Below are positions 43,239 to 51,643 of a stretch of DNA of 64,000 nt, piece after piece. Position 1 is the first letter of the stretch. The number at the start of each line of letters is the position of its first letter. Source of the stretch: Arcobacter roscoffensis (lineage in GTDB: Bacteria > Campylobacterota > Campylobacteria > Campylobacterales > Arcobacteraceae). A program made the translations under genes and the position numbers. The notes below the pieces were generated by a model. The model was not told where the DNA came from, did not search any database, and saw only the letters and a list, made by a program, of their open reading frames with translations. Location of the stretch: contig NZ_CP100595.1 in the NCBI RefSeq assembly GCF_024267655.1, forward strand, positions 2,108,001-2,172,000, read 5' to 3'.

Positions 43239-44551
43239 TTGATACACTCCTTAATTTTTTCCCAGTGAAATTTTATTTCATCATCTTCAAGTCCAGCTTT
43301 ATCAACAACTTTTTTCATTTGCTCATAAGCAGTAGTACAATTATTTAGTTTATACTCACCCCAAGCTAAAGTATCAATATAAGCAAGATTATCAGGTTCT
43401 TTTTCTAAGGCTTGTTTAACTAAAACTAAACCTTTTTCTACATCTTTATCATAATCAATTAAAATGTAAGCTAAATAGTTTTGATAAATTGGATTGTCCA
43501 AAGTCTCTAAAGCTTTTGCAAATTTACGAATTACACTAGCTAGTACATCTTTTTTATTATCTGCTAACTCAAACTCTAAAATTGCAATTTGAGCTAGATA
43601 ATCAGAGTTATTTGTCTTTTTATAAAGTTTATTTAAAATATCTAAAGCTTTTAAAGGCTGATTTGAATTTCTATATAAAGCAAGTAAAATCTCTGGGTCT
43701 TTATCATTTTTCTCAAAAAATTCTAAGGCTTCATTTATATCTTTTTTTGCTAAATATCTAAGCAATAGACTTTTTATTCTTTTTAATAACTCTTCATCCT
43801 GATTATCATTATATTTAAAATACATTTCTTTAAGCAAAGCAATTATTTTATCATCGCTTTTATCTTTTTCGTAAAGAGTTAAAAGTTGAATTGCCACACT
43901 ATAAACTAAACCATTTTTATCAATAAAATTTTCTAGTAAGCTTATAGCCTCTTCTTTTTCATCTAAATAGTAATACTTTACGTTTGAAAGAGAGAAAAGT
44001 GTTCTAGAGTTTTGAGTTAATTTATAAGCTTTTAAAAAAGTTTCAGAGGCTTTTTTATAATCTTTTTTTTGTAAGTAAATTGTACCTAGTAATTCTAGAT
44101 TTACATCTTTATAAAATTTATCGACTAATTGCTTTGCATATACAATAGAGTTATCATACTCTTTTAGTTTAAATAAACTTAATATATAAAATCTAAGTAT
44201 TTGCTCTTCTTCTTTGATTCCAGAAGTCAAATTCTCACTTGCATACTTTTTTATAGTCTTTAAATCATTAAGTAAAAAGTTTAAAGAAAGAAATTTTACA
44301 AGATACTCATACTTATTTGTTTTTAAAAATAGTTTATAATAAATATCTCGTGATATATTGAACTTTCTTTGACTTTCATTTTCAAGTGCATATATAATGT
44401 ATTGATCTTCAAGAACATACTCTTTGTGCTTAACAGTTATATAATCTTTTTTTTCTTTTGTTTTTATATCTAAGTTTTGTGTTTGAGCACTACAACCAAA
44501 TAAAATTGTTGCTAAAACAATAGAACTTAAATATTTTTTACAGCTGGGCAC
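43235..44551 (-). CDS. TPR-repeat lipoprotein
   Basis: 438 residues from a GTG. A lipoprotein signal ([19 protein letters not shown]) gives a lipidated cysteine near residue 20. The rest is a long stack of tetratricopeptide-like helices, for instance [36 protein letters not shown] and [22 protein letters not shown], which is a nearly canonical TPR. It would sit on the periplasmic side of a membrane as a protein-binding scaffold. The start overlaps the cysteine-cluster gene, and trpC follows with a GTGA overlap. No specific partner can be named. Confidence 0.85.
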   Translation of the reverse strand: MPSCKKYLSSIVLATILFGCSAQTQNLDIKTKEKKDYITVKHKEYVLEDQYIIYALENESQRKFNISRDIYYKLFLKTNKYEYLVKFLSLNFLLNDLKTIKKYASENLTSGIKEEEQILRFYILSLFKLKEYDNSIVYAKQLVDKFYKDVNLELLGTIYLQKKDYKKASETFLKAYKLTQNSRTLFSLSNVKYYYLDEKEEAISLLENFIDKNGLVYSVAIQLLTLYEKDKSDDKIIALLKEMYFKYNDNQDEELLKRIKSLLLRYLAKKDINEALEFFEKNDKDPEILLALYRNSNQPLKALDILNKLYKKTNNSDYLAQIAILEFELADNKKDVLASVIRKFAKALETLDNPIYQNYLAYILIDYDKDVEKGLVLVKQALEKEPDNLAYIDTLAWGEYKLNNCTTAYEQMKKVVDKAGLEDDEIKFHWEKIKECIK

Positions 44552-44910
44552 TCTTTAAAAACCTCTTCTTTATTCTCTTTGAAATAATCCCAAAATGGAA
44601 ATGTCCTACATTGTGTAGGTCTTGCTTCATATATACTACACTGTTTTTTGTTCAAATCAAAAAATACGCAAGCATAATTATCTTTTTGTAATTGTATCTC
44701 TTTTATGCTGTATTTATATCCTATTTTCATCAAATATTTTTGCCCTACTTCTTCAATTGTAGTATTTAAATGCTTGGCTAAATTTTCAATCTCTGATTTA
44801 TTTATCCATATATAGCCACTCTCTCCTATACAACATCTTCCACCACATGATTCACAACCACTTGCATCAAAAGAAAAATCAAAACCTTCTTTTTTAAAAA
44901 TATTACTCAT
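44527..44910 (-). CDS. YkgJ-family cysteine cluster protein
   Basis: 127 residues from the ATG at 44910 (MSNIFKKEGF), which has AAGG upstream; a longer frame reaching to 44991 lies inside the previous gene. The cysteines CESCGGRCC near residue 20, followed by C in NYACVFF and CSIYEARPTQCRTFPF, form the YkgJ/UPF0153 pattern, probably binding zinc or an iron-sulfur cluster. It overlaps the methyltransferase by 8 bases and the TPR lipoprotein by 25, so all three are coupled. Confidence 0.85.
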   Translation of the reverse strand: MSNIFKKEGFDFSFDASGCESCGGRCCIGESGYIWINKSEIENLAKHLNTTIEEVGQKYLMKIGYKYSIKEIQLQKDNYACVFFDLNKKQCSIYEARPTQCRTFPFWDYFKENKEEVFKECPAVKNI

Positions 44911-45616
44911 TATCAACCTTAATACTATGAGTAGAAGATTTTTTATAAATATCTTGTACTTCATTTGTAAATTCACTATCTTCAAAAACAACTAAAGGAG
45001 GTAAGACTTTCGTTAAAGATTTTGAGTTTTTTCTTGCGTAAACTAAAATAAGAGTAGCATCTTTTTGTTTTTTTGGATGAACAAACTGTAAGCTTTCTAG
45101 ATTTAATTTATATTTCTTTAGACTAATTAATATTTCATTTATCTGTTTCACATCGTAACAAAAGAAGAATTGTCCTGAATCTTTTAGTATTAAAGATACC
45201 TTTGAAATAAAAGAATCCAATGGCATTGAATCATTATATCTAGCAATTTTTATATTTTCATTTTCACTTTTAACTACACTTGAATGATAAAAAGGTGGGT
45301 TAGAAACACAGATATCAAACTTTTTATCAAATTGCATCTGCAAAAAAGAACCTTTATACATATTTGATTCTATATTATTAGATTTTGCATTTTTTTGTGA
45401 GAAAAATTGAAACACTTCTTGTATCTCACTTTGATTTAACGAAAGCTTCTTATACTCTCTAGACACAAGTAACCCTAGTATTCCACTACCACTTCCTATA
45501 TCTAAAAGCTCTCCTTTTACATTTTTGAACTTTTCTAAATTATTACAAATGAAGTTATATAAAAAATGAGTGTCGCTATTGTAACAATAGCCGTCTTTAG
45601 GCTGATATAAAACCAA
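44903..45616 (-). CDS. tRNA1(Val) adenine-N6 methyltransferase-like protein
   Basis: 237 residues from a TTG with AAAGGAT upstream. The SAM motif LLDIGSGSGILGLL is near residue 38-51, and the catalytic CVSNPPFY near 110 is the N6-adenine type. The N-terminal YQPKDGYCYNSDTHFLYNF matches TrmN6 (YfiC) proteins, which modify A37 of tRNA1(Val). Related small-molecule N6 enzymes exist, so activity is likely but not certain. First gene of the run with the cysteine-cluster, TPR and trpC genes. Confidence 0.83.
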   Translation of the reverse strand: MVLYQPKDGYCYNSDTHFLYNFICNNLEKFKNVKGELLDIGSGSGILGLLVSREYKKLSLNQSEIQEVFQFFSQKNAKSNNIESNMYKGSFLQMQFDKKFDICVSNPPFYHSSVVKSENENIKIARYNDSMPLDSFISKVSLILKDSGQFFFCYDVKQINEILISLKKYKLNLESLQFVHPKKQKDATLILVYARKNSKSLTKVLPPLVVFEDSEFTNEVQDIYKKSSTHSIKVDNE

Positions 45617-45639
45617 AACTATCCTTTATTATTTTAGAT

Positions 45640-45645
45640 ATTATA
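45640..45645 (-). promoter_or_regulatory. -10 box upstream of the trmN6-like gene
   Basis: On the minus strand TATAAT within TTTGATATAATATC, 24 bases before the TTG start at 45616. Confidence 0.45.
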
Positions 45646-45910
45646 TCAAAAAAATCCTAGATAAATTTTAAACTTAATTTAACCATATCTTTTAATACAA
45701 AATTAGCAATAATAATTAAGCTAAAACATAGTTTCAAAGCCACTAATTATACACTTGAAAAAATCGTGTAGCAAAATGTAACAATAGAGAAATTAAGAAT
45801 TCAAAATGCTTGTTTTAATTAATTTTTAGATGTGATATAGGTTATCATTCAACAATAATAATTGAGATTTATTCAACTATTGATAAATAAAAAATAATTA
45901 AGGGGAAATT
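45646..45910 (+). promoter_or_regulatory. Upstream region of oorDABC with repeated elements
   Basis: No ORF with a credible ribosome site was seen in this AT-rich stretch. Near the gene start, TTATCA (45842-45847) and TGATAA (45881-45886) form an inverted repeat. Between them lie CAATAATAATTG (a palindrome, 45853-45864) and ATTCAAC twice (45847-45853 and 45871-45877), 24 bases apart. This arrangement looks like a regulator binding site, though which protein uses it is unknown. AAGGGGAA precedes the oorD ATG at 45911. Confidence 0.35.
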
Positions 45911-46237
45911 ATGTCTAATATGGAAGCTCCTGCAAACACTCCTGTTTGGGTGAATGAAGATAGATGTAAAGCATGTGATAAGTGTGTTTCTGTTTGTCCA
46001 GCTGGTGTTCTTGCTATGAGACAAGAGATTACTTCAACTTTAGGTTCGATGATTAAAGTTGTTCATCCAGATTCATGTATTGGTTGTACTGACTGTGAAC
46101 TTGCATGTCCAGATTTCGCTATTTACGTAGCTGATAGAAAAGAGTTTAAATTTGCTAAATTATCAGATGAAGCAAAAGAAAGAAAAGAAAAAGTTATCAA
46201 AAATAACTATAGAATTTTAGATGAAGATGAGGCTTAA
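45911..46237 (+). CDS. oorD: 2-oxoglutarate:acceptor oxidoreductase, ferredoxin-like delta subunit
   Basis: 108 residues. Two 4Fe-4S motifs are present: CKACDKCVSVCP (about 18-29) and CIGCTDCELACP (about 57-68). It carries electrons from the alpha/beta catalytic unit to ferredoxin or flavodoxin. It begins the oorDABC operon, the order known from Campylobacter and Helicobacter. The ATG has AAGGGGAA upstream. Short gaps (10 bases or less) to the next gene. Confidence 0.95.
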   Translation: MSNMEAPANTPVWVNEDRCKACDKCVSVCPAGVLAMRQEITSTLGSMIKVVHPDSCIGCTDCELACPDFAIYVADRKEFKFAKLSDEAKERKEKVIKNNYRILDEDEA

Positions 46238-46246
46238 GGAGAATTA

Positions 46247-47377
46247 ATGGCAAGAGAACTAATTTCAACAGGTAACGAATTAGCAGCTAAAGCTGCACTT
46301 GACTCAGATCTTGAGTTTTTTGGTGGGTACCCTATTACTCCTTCAAGTGAAATAATGCACGTTTTATCTTCAGCACTTCCTGCAAGAGGAAAAGCTTGTA
46401 TCCAAATGGAAGACGAAATTTCTGGTATTTGTACTGCATTAGGTGCAGCTATGTCAGGAAAAAGATCTATGACAGCTTCATCTGGACCTGGTATTTCATT
46501 AAAAGCTGAAAACTTAGGTGTTGGATATATTTCAGAAGTTCCTTTAGTAGTAGTAAATGTAATGAGAGGTGGTCCATCAACTGGTTTACCAACAAGAGTT
46601 GCACAAGGTGACTTATTACAAGCTAAGAACCCTACTCATGGAGATGTAAAATCTATTACATTATGTCCTGGGAACTTAACTGAGTGTTACACTGAAACAG
46701 TAAGAGCATTTAATTTAGCTGATAGATTCATGCAACCTGTATTTATTTTATTAGATGAAACAATTGGTCACATGAGTGGTAAAACTACAATTCCTGACTT
46801 AGAAGAAATTCAAGCTTCAAAAATTTCAAGAAAGAAATTTGAAGGTGATCCAAAAGAGTATAAACCTTATGGTGTTGCTGAAGATGAGCCAGCAGTATTA
46901 AACCCAATGTTTGAAGGTTATAGATACCACTTTACTGGATTACACCATGGACCAACAGGTCACCCAACAGAAGATGCTGATACTTGTGATGCTTTAATGA
47001 AAAGATTATTCAACAAAGTTGATGCACATACTGATGAATTAGAATTAAATGAAGAGTATATGTTAGAAGATGCAGATATTATGATTATCGCATATGGTTC
47101 AGTTTCATTAGGTGCAACTGAAGCAATTAACAGATTAAGAGCTGAGGGAATTAAAGTTGGTATGTTTAGACCACTTACAATTTGGCCAAGCCCAGCAAAA
47201 AGAATTAAAGAATTAATGGACAAATTTGATAAGGTATTAGTTACTGAATTAAATATGGGTCAATTTGCAGATGAAGTACAAAGAGTATCTGGAAGATCTG
47301 ACTTTGATACATTATTTAAAGTAAATGGAAGACCTTTATCTCCATTAGAGATTATTGAAAAAGTGAAAGGAATGTAA
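46247..47377 (+). CDS. oorA: 2-oxoglutarate:acceptor oxidoreductase, alpha subunit
   Basis: 376 residues. It shows the pyrimidine-binding core: FGGYPITPSSEIMH near residue 24, QMEDEISGICTALGAAMSG (conserved glutamate and glycine-rich loop), TASSGPGISLKAEN and RGGPSTGLPTRVAQGDLL. The C-terminal domain II begins around 270. With OorB it decarboxylates 2-oxoglutarate to succinyl-CoA and reduces ferredoxin. Central to the TCA cycle of microaerophiles, and reversible in CO2 fixers. The operon has no other dehydrogenase E1/E2 genes nearby. Confidence 0.95.
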   Translation: MARELISTGNELAAKAALDSDLEFFGGYPITPSSEIMHVLSSALPARGKACIQMEDEISGICTALGAAMSGKRSMTASSGPGISLKAENLGVGYISEVPLVVVNVMRGGPSTGLPTRVAQGDLLQAKNPTHGDVKSITLCPGNLTECYTETVRAFNLADRFMQPVFILLDETIGHMSGKTTIPDLEEIQASKISRKKFEGDPKEYKPYGVAEDEPAVLNPMFEGYRYHFTGLHHGPTGHPTEDADTCDALMKRLFNKVDAHTDELELNEEYMLEDADIMIIAYGSVSLGATEAINRLRAEGIKVGMFRPLTIWPSPAKRIKELMDKFDKVLVTELNMGQFADEVQRVSGRSDFDTLFKVNGRPLSPLEIIEKVKGM

Positions 47378-47379
47378 TC

Positions 47380-48213
47380 ATGGCATTTAATTATGATGAA
47401 TATTTAAGAACAGACAAAATGCCAACACTATGGTGTTGGGGATGTGGTGATGGAGTTATTTTAAAATCTGTAATTAGAGCCATTGAAAAAACTGGTTGGA
47501 ATATGGATGACGTATGTGTTGTTTCTGGTATTGGATGTTCAGGAAGATTCTCTTCTTACATCAACTGTAATACAGTACATACAACTCATGGTAGAACATT
47601 AGCATATGCAACAGGTATTAAATTAGCAAACCCTGAAAAGAAAGTTATTGTTGTTGGTGGAGATGGTGATGGTCTTGCTATTGGTGGTAACCATACGATC
47701 CACGCATCAAGAAGAAATATTGATCTTAACTACATTATTATCAATAACTTTATTTATGGATTAACAAACTCTCAAACTTCTCCAACTACTCCTCAAGGTA
47801 TGTGGACAGTTACAATGAGTAGAGGTAATATCGATCCTACATTTGATGCTTGTAAACTAGTTGAAGCAGCAGGAGCTTCATTTGTTGCAAGAGAAACTAT
47901 GTTAGATCCTAAAAAACTTGAAAGAGTTTTAGTTAAAGGTTTCCAACATACTGGATTCTCATTTATTGAAGTATTCTCTAACTGTCACGTTAACTTAGGA
48001 AGAAAAAATAAAATGGCTACAGCTATGGCTAACTTAGAGTGGATTAAATCTATCTCAATTGGTAAAGCTAAATTTGATAAATTAGAAGCTGAAGAGCAAA
48101 CAGGATTATTCCCTACAGGTATCTTAAAACACGATACTGAAGCACAAGAGTACTGTGAAGCATACGAAAAAGTAAAAGAAGCTCACAGAACTAAAACAGC
48201 AGTAGAATTATAA
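47380..48213 (+). CDS. oorB: 2-oxoglutarate:acceptor oxidoreductase, beta subunit (thiamine-binding)
   Basis: 277 residues. It begins with MPTLWCWGCGDG, the iron-sulfur/TPP entry motif, and has GIGCSGRFSSY and the TPP motif GDGDGLAIGGNH (about 98-109), followed by NNFIYGLTNSQTSPTT. It binds thiamine diphosphate and an iron-sulfur cluster. It is the catalytic partner of OorA, with one extra base between the genes. No key residue is missing. Confidence 0.95.
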   Translation: MAFNYDEYLRTDKMPTLWCWGCGDGVILKSVIRAIEKTGWNMDDVCVVSGIGCSGRFSSYINCNTVHTTHGRTLAYATGIKLANPEKKVIVVGGDGDGLAIGGNHTIHASRRNIDLNYIIINNFIYGLTNSQTSPTTPQGMWTVTMSRGNIDPTFDACKLVEAAGASFVARETMLDPKKLERVLVKGFQHTGFSFIEVFSNCHVNLGRKNKMATAMANLEWIKSISIGKAKFDKLEAEEQTGLFPTGILKHDTEAQEYCEAYEKVKEAHRTKTAVEL

Positions 48214-48224
48214 GGAGAAACATC

Positions 48225-48800
48225 ATGGCAGCTAATAGAACGTTAATGAGATTTACAGGAGTTGGTGGACAAGGTGTTCTTCTTGCAGGTGCGATTTTCG
48301 CAGCTGCTAAGATTAATGATGGTGGTTATGGTTTAAAAACTTCAACTTATACATCTCAAGTAAGAGGTGGTCCAACAGTTGTTGATATTACTTTACAAGA
48401 TGAAGAAATTTTATACCCATATGCAAATAAAGGTGAAATTGACTTTATGTTATCAGTTGCTAATGTATCTTACCAACAATTTAAAGGTGATGTTAAACCA
48501 GGTGGAACAATTGTAATTGAACCAAACCTAGTTAAGCCTACAGAAGAAGATAGAAAAACATGGAATATCGTTGAGATTCCTATTATTACTATTGCAAAAG
48601 AAGAAGTTGGAAATGTTATTACTCAATCTGTATTAGCATTATCAATTGCTAACTACTTTACAGGGGAAACTATTCCAGCTGAAAGACTAAGAGAAACTAT
48701 GCTTTCAAAAGTACCTGCAAAAGTACATGATATTAATAATAAAGCTTATGACTTAGGTTATAAGTATGCAAAAGAAGCTCAGGATGCACAAGCTTCATAA
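48225..48800 (+). CDS. oorC: 2-oxoglutarate:acceptor oxidoreductase, gamma subunit
   Basis: 191 residues. It starts RTLMRFTGVGGQGVLLAG, the glycine-rich family start, and has TYTSQVRGGPTVVDI. This subunit completes the OorDABC complex and probably helps CoA binding. It ends the operon 24 bases before a strong terminator. Together the four genes support a complete 2-oxoglutarate oxidoreductase. Confidence 0.95.
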   Translation: MAANRTLMRFTGVGGQGVLLAGAIFAAAKINDGGYGLKTSTYTSQVRGGPTVVDITLQDEEILYPYANKGEIDFMLSVANVSYQQFKGDVKPGGTIVIEPNLVKPTEEDRKTWNIVEIPIITIAKEEVGNVITQSVLALSIANYFTGETIPAERLRETMLSKVPAKVHDINNKAYDLGYKYAKEAQDAQAS

Positions 48801-48820
48801 TAAAATATTATGAAAACTAA

Positions 48821-48854
48821 AAAAGGGAAGTGACAAAACCACTTCCCTTTTTTT
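48821..48854 (+). terminator. Strong Rho-independent terminator of oorDABC
   Basis: Stem GGGAAGTG (48825-48832) with CACTTCCC (48840-48847), extended by AAAA/TTTT, followed by a seven-base T run. The clearest terminator in the window. Confidence 0.93.
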
Positions 48855-48893
48855 ATGTTCAAAATTAAAAACTATTATAAACTCTTTTTTATT

Positions 48894-49436
48894 TTAGTCC
48901 ATAAACTCTTCATACTCTTTTATTTTTTCTTCAAGTCTTACAGATAAGTGAATATTAGAATTTTTTAGACAAGATAAAATAAATTTTGCTTCACCAAGAT
49001 AGTTTTTCTTTTTTTCATTGTTCCAATGTTTTGGAGGTTTTGATAAATTTGTTATTCTATCAGCTAATTTTACCATTTGAACCTCATAAGGTTGGTTCAT
49101 TAATTTTTCTAAACTATCTTGCATTTGCTCTTTTTTAGTCTTTAAATTTTTATTTTTACTTAAAGCCTCAACTCCATCAGCAACCTCAGGAGAGAAATGA
49201 GTATACAAATGATCATAAGTAATATCAGTATCTTCAATTGTATCATGTAGTAAAGCACATACTATTGCCAAGTTTGACTTTTCTTCATCAAGACCTGACT
49301 TTTCACAAGCATGTATAACTTCCATAGCAACACTTGTAATATGAACAACATAAGGATGACCCTTTGGAGTTTTTTGTTCACCGTGGGCTTTTGATGCATA
49401 AGCTAAGGCTTTTAAATAAACTTCTTGTGAAAACAT
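48894..49436 (-). CDS. HD-domain phosphohydrolase, SpoT/MESH1-like
   Basis: 180 residues. It resembles the hydrolase domain of RelA/SpoT: KAHGEQKTPKGHPYVVHITSVA at the start, the metal motif ALLHDTIEDTDIT around 61-73, and MVKLADRITNL (metal aspartate). No synthetase, TGS or ACT domain is attached, so it is a stand-alone hydrolase of the small alarmone hydrolase type. It could remove (p)ppGpp. It overlaps nothing but starts one base after the DnaQ-like gene ends. Confidence 0.8.
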   Translation of the reverse strand: MFSQEVYLKALAYASKAHGEQKTPKGHPYVVHITSVAMEVIHACEKSGLDEEKSNLAIVCALLHDTIEDTDITYDHLYTHFSPEVADGVEALSKNKNLKTKKEQMQDSLEKLMNQPYEVQMVKLADRITNLSKPPKHWNNEKKKNYLGEAKFILSCLKNSNIHLSVRLEEKIKEYEEFMD

Positions 49437-50273
49437 TTATTCTTCCTTTTTATTATTTTGTTTCTGTATAGTTTTTTGTTTTACTTTTGAACTCTTTGAA
49501 AATATTATCAAATCTTCACTAGTAATATCTTTATTCTCTAAATTTGATATACATTCTTTCAAGATATAAGTAGTTGCAAGTGCATCATAATAAGCTCTGT
49601 GATGATTATCTACATCAATATCTAAAGTCTCTTTCAAAGCTCTTAAACCATACTTTTCAGACTCAATACACCTTCTAGCTAAATCAATAGTACAAAGTTT
49701 TCTATTATAAAGTTTTCCTAAATCATATTTTTCAAAAGAATCAGATATAAACCCATAATCAAACTTAATATTATGAGCAATAAAAAGATCATCGCCCAAA
49801 AAGAGTTTAAACTCTTTTAAAACCTTTTCAACAATAGGTGAGTCTTCTAGCATTTTTGGATTTATTTGTGTTACTTCTTGTATATATTCAGGTATTTTTT
49901 TCGCATGAACCAAAGACTCAAACTTATCAATGACTTTGTCATTTTTATATTTAATAGCACCTATTTCTATAACTTGAGCACCTTTTTTAACACAAGATCC
50001 ATTTGTTTCAATATCAACAATACAAAAAACTTGATCTTCTATTTTTGTGTGTGCTGTTTTTAAAAATATATAGTTTTCTTCATCTAGTTCTAAAGGTAAA
50101 CCATTTGATAAAAGTAATTCAAATTCCAATTCAGGTGTATCAAAAAATGTATCATTAGCTTTTTCTAAAAGTGCTAAAAAGTCATTGTATTCAATTTTTT
50201 CTTTTTCTAGTTTTTGGATTATATTTTCTATTTTAAAAGAAGGTTTTGGAATTAGTCTTTTTCTAGATTTCAT
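49437..50273 (-). CDS. DnaQ-like 3'-5' exonuclease
   Basis: 278 residues. The DEDDh exonuclease covers about 90-255: CIVDIETNGSCVKKGAQVIEIG (Exo I, Asp and Glu), LFIAHNIKFDYGFI (Exo II) and HRAYYDALATTYI (Exo III with histidine and aspartate). An N-terminal 80 residues is a helical domain that does not match a catalytic polymerase subunit. It may proofread as a separate epsilon-like subunit or act in repair or RNA processing. It overlaps trpF by 11 bases. Confidence 0.85.
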   Translation of the reverse strand: MKSRKRLIPKPSFKIENIIQKLEKEKIEYNDFLALLEKANDTFFDTPELEFELLLSNGLPLELDEENYIFLKTAHTKIEDQVFCIVDIETNGSCVKKGAQVIEIGAIKYKNDKVIDKFESLVHAKKIPEYIQEVTQINPKMLEDSPIVEKVLKEFKLFLGDDLFIAHNIKFDYGFISDSFEKYDLGKLYNRKLCTIDLARRCIESEKYGLRALKETLDIDVDNHHRAYYDALATTYILKECISNLENKDITSEDLIIFSKSSKVKQKTIQKQNNKKEE

Positions 50274-50853
50274 TTGAAGCTTTTATAAATTTAATCATTT
50301 TATCTTTATCTTTTTTACCCTTTGATGCTTCAACACCAGAACTTACATCAATAGCAAAAAAGTTATAGCCCTTTAGTTCTTTTATATTTTCATAAGTTAA
50401 ACCACCTGCAAGTACAATTTTAGAGCAATCAACCTCATCAAACCAATCAAGAGCTACTCTTTTTCCTGCACCGCCAAAACTCTCTACAAAAGCATCTACT
50501 AAATAATACTTATCATCTATATTTAATAAGTCATTTTTATTTTTTGCTCTTATAACTTCTATATATTTTATTTCTAATGATTCTAGTTCAGTGTAATTAT
50601 CATCATCAATTATTTGAGCTATTTGCATTTTAGCATTAGTGCAAACTTGATTTATATAATTTGTTGATTCATTTACAAAAAGTCCTACGGTTTGAATAAA
50701 AGGAGGTAGTTTATCTACAATTTTTCTTGCTTCAAAAGGCTCTATATATCTAGGTGATTTTTCATAAAATACAAAGCCAAGAGCTGAAGCTCCCGCTTGT
50801 ATTGCATCAAGTGCATCTTCAAGATTTGTGATACCACAAATTTTAACTCTCAT
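50263..50853 (-). CDS. trpF: Phosphoribosylanthranilate isomerase
   Basis: 196 residues. It begins RVKICGITNLEDALDA, a signature TrpF start with the catalytic cysteine, and has GLFVNES in the middle with the phosphate-binding VLAGGLTYENIKEL and FAIDVSSGVEASKGKKD at the end (catalytic aspartate). It isomerises phosphoribosylanthranilate in tryptophan synthesis. It lies between rpe and the exonuclease, not with trpC; the two act in sequence. Confidence 0.95.
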   Translation of the reverse strand: MRVKICGITNLEDALDAIQAGASALGFVFYEKSPRYIEPFEARKIVDKLPPFIQTVGLFVNESTNYINQVCTNAKMQIAQIIDDDNYTELESLEIKYIEVIRAKNKNDLLNIDDKYYLVDAFVESFGGAGKRVALDWFDEVDCSKIVLAGGLTYENIKELKGYNFFAIDVSSGVEASKGKKDKDKMIKFIKASNEI

Positions 50854-50855
50854 TT

Positions 50856-51497
50856 TTACACCTGTAGGCTTTTAATCGCTTTTGAGTAATCATCATTTCC
50901 AAATACATAAGATCCAGCAACAACTACATCAACACCTGCTTCTTTAAGTTCATGGATATTCTTATCATTTACACCACCATCAACTTCAATTAAACAGTTT
51001 GGATTTCTTTTATTAATTAACTCTTTTAATTTTTTAGTTTTTTCAACAACAGATGTGATAAACTTTTGTCCACCAAAACCAGGGTTTACAGACATTAATA
51101 AAACCATATCTAAATCTTCTAATAAATACTCAATTGTTTCAGGAGTAGTATGTGGATTTAAAACAATAGCAGGTTTAATTCCGTATGATCTAATTTTTTG
51201 AATAAGTCTATGAGGATGTTTCTCACTTTCAATATGAAAAGATATATATTCAGGCTTTAATGGAGCAAAAAGCTCAACAAAAAAAGTATTGTTTTCAACC
51301 ATCAAGTGTACATCAAGAGGCTTTGTAGCAGCTTTAGCTACTGGGTTTACTACAACTGGACCAATTGTCATATTTGGAACAAAATGTCCATCCATAACAT
51401 CAACATGAATTAAATCACATCCACCATCACAAATTGCTTTTATTTCTTCATCTAACTTTCCAAAATCAGCCGATAAAATCGAAGGTGCAACAAGCAT
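50856..51497 (-). CDS. rpe: Ribulose-phosphate 3-epimerase
   Basis: 213 residues in a TIM barrel. It has APSILSADFGKLDEEI, the metal-binding HVDVMDGHFVPNMTIGP, DVHLMVEN, MSVNPGFGGQKFI and IEVDGGVNDKN, all conserved in the family. It interconverts ribulose- and xylulose-5-phosphate in the pentose phosphate pathway. Two bases separate it from trpF, so these are cotranscribed. Complete. Confidence 0.96.
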   Translation of the reverse strand: MLVAPSILSADFGKLDEEIKAICDGGCDLIHVDVMDGHFVPNMTIGPVVVNPVAKAATKPLDVHLMVENNTFFVELFAPLKPEYISFHIESEKHPHRLIQKIRSYGIKPAIVLNPHTTPETIEYLLEDLDMVLLMSVNPGFGGQKFITSVVEKTKKLKELINKRNPNCLIEVDGGVNDKNIHELKEAGVDVVVAGSYVFGNDDYSKAIKSLQV

Positions 51498-51643
51498 ATA
51501 TTAACCTTTTATTAATTTTTTAGGGATTATAGCATTATCTCTCTTTTATCCTGCGAAAATATATATTTTCAAATAAGTTTTTGATAAAAATAGAAAGCTA
51601 AACACTATTATTGTAAAATTCAAAAAACAAAAAAAGAGATAAA

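Noticed and set aside
44911-44991. Longer N-terminus for the cysteine-cluster protein
   Set aside because: It lies wholly within the methyltransferase gene, while the ATG at 44910 has a good ribosome site and a normal 8-base overlap.
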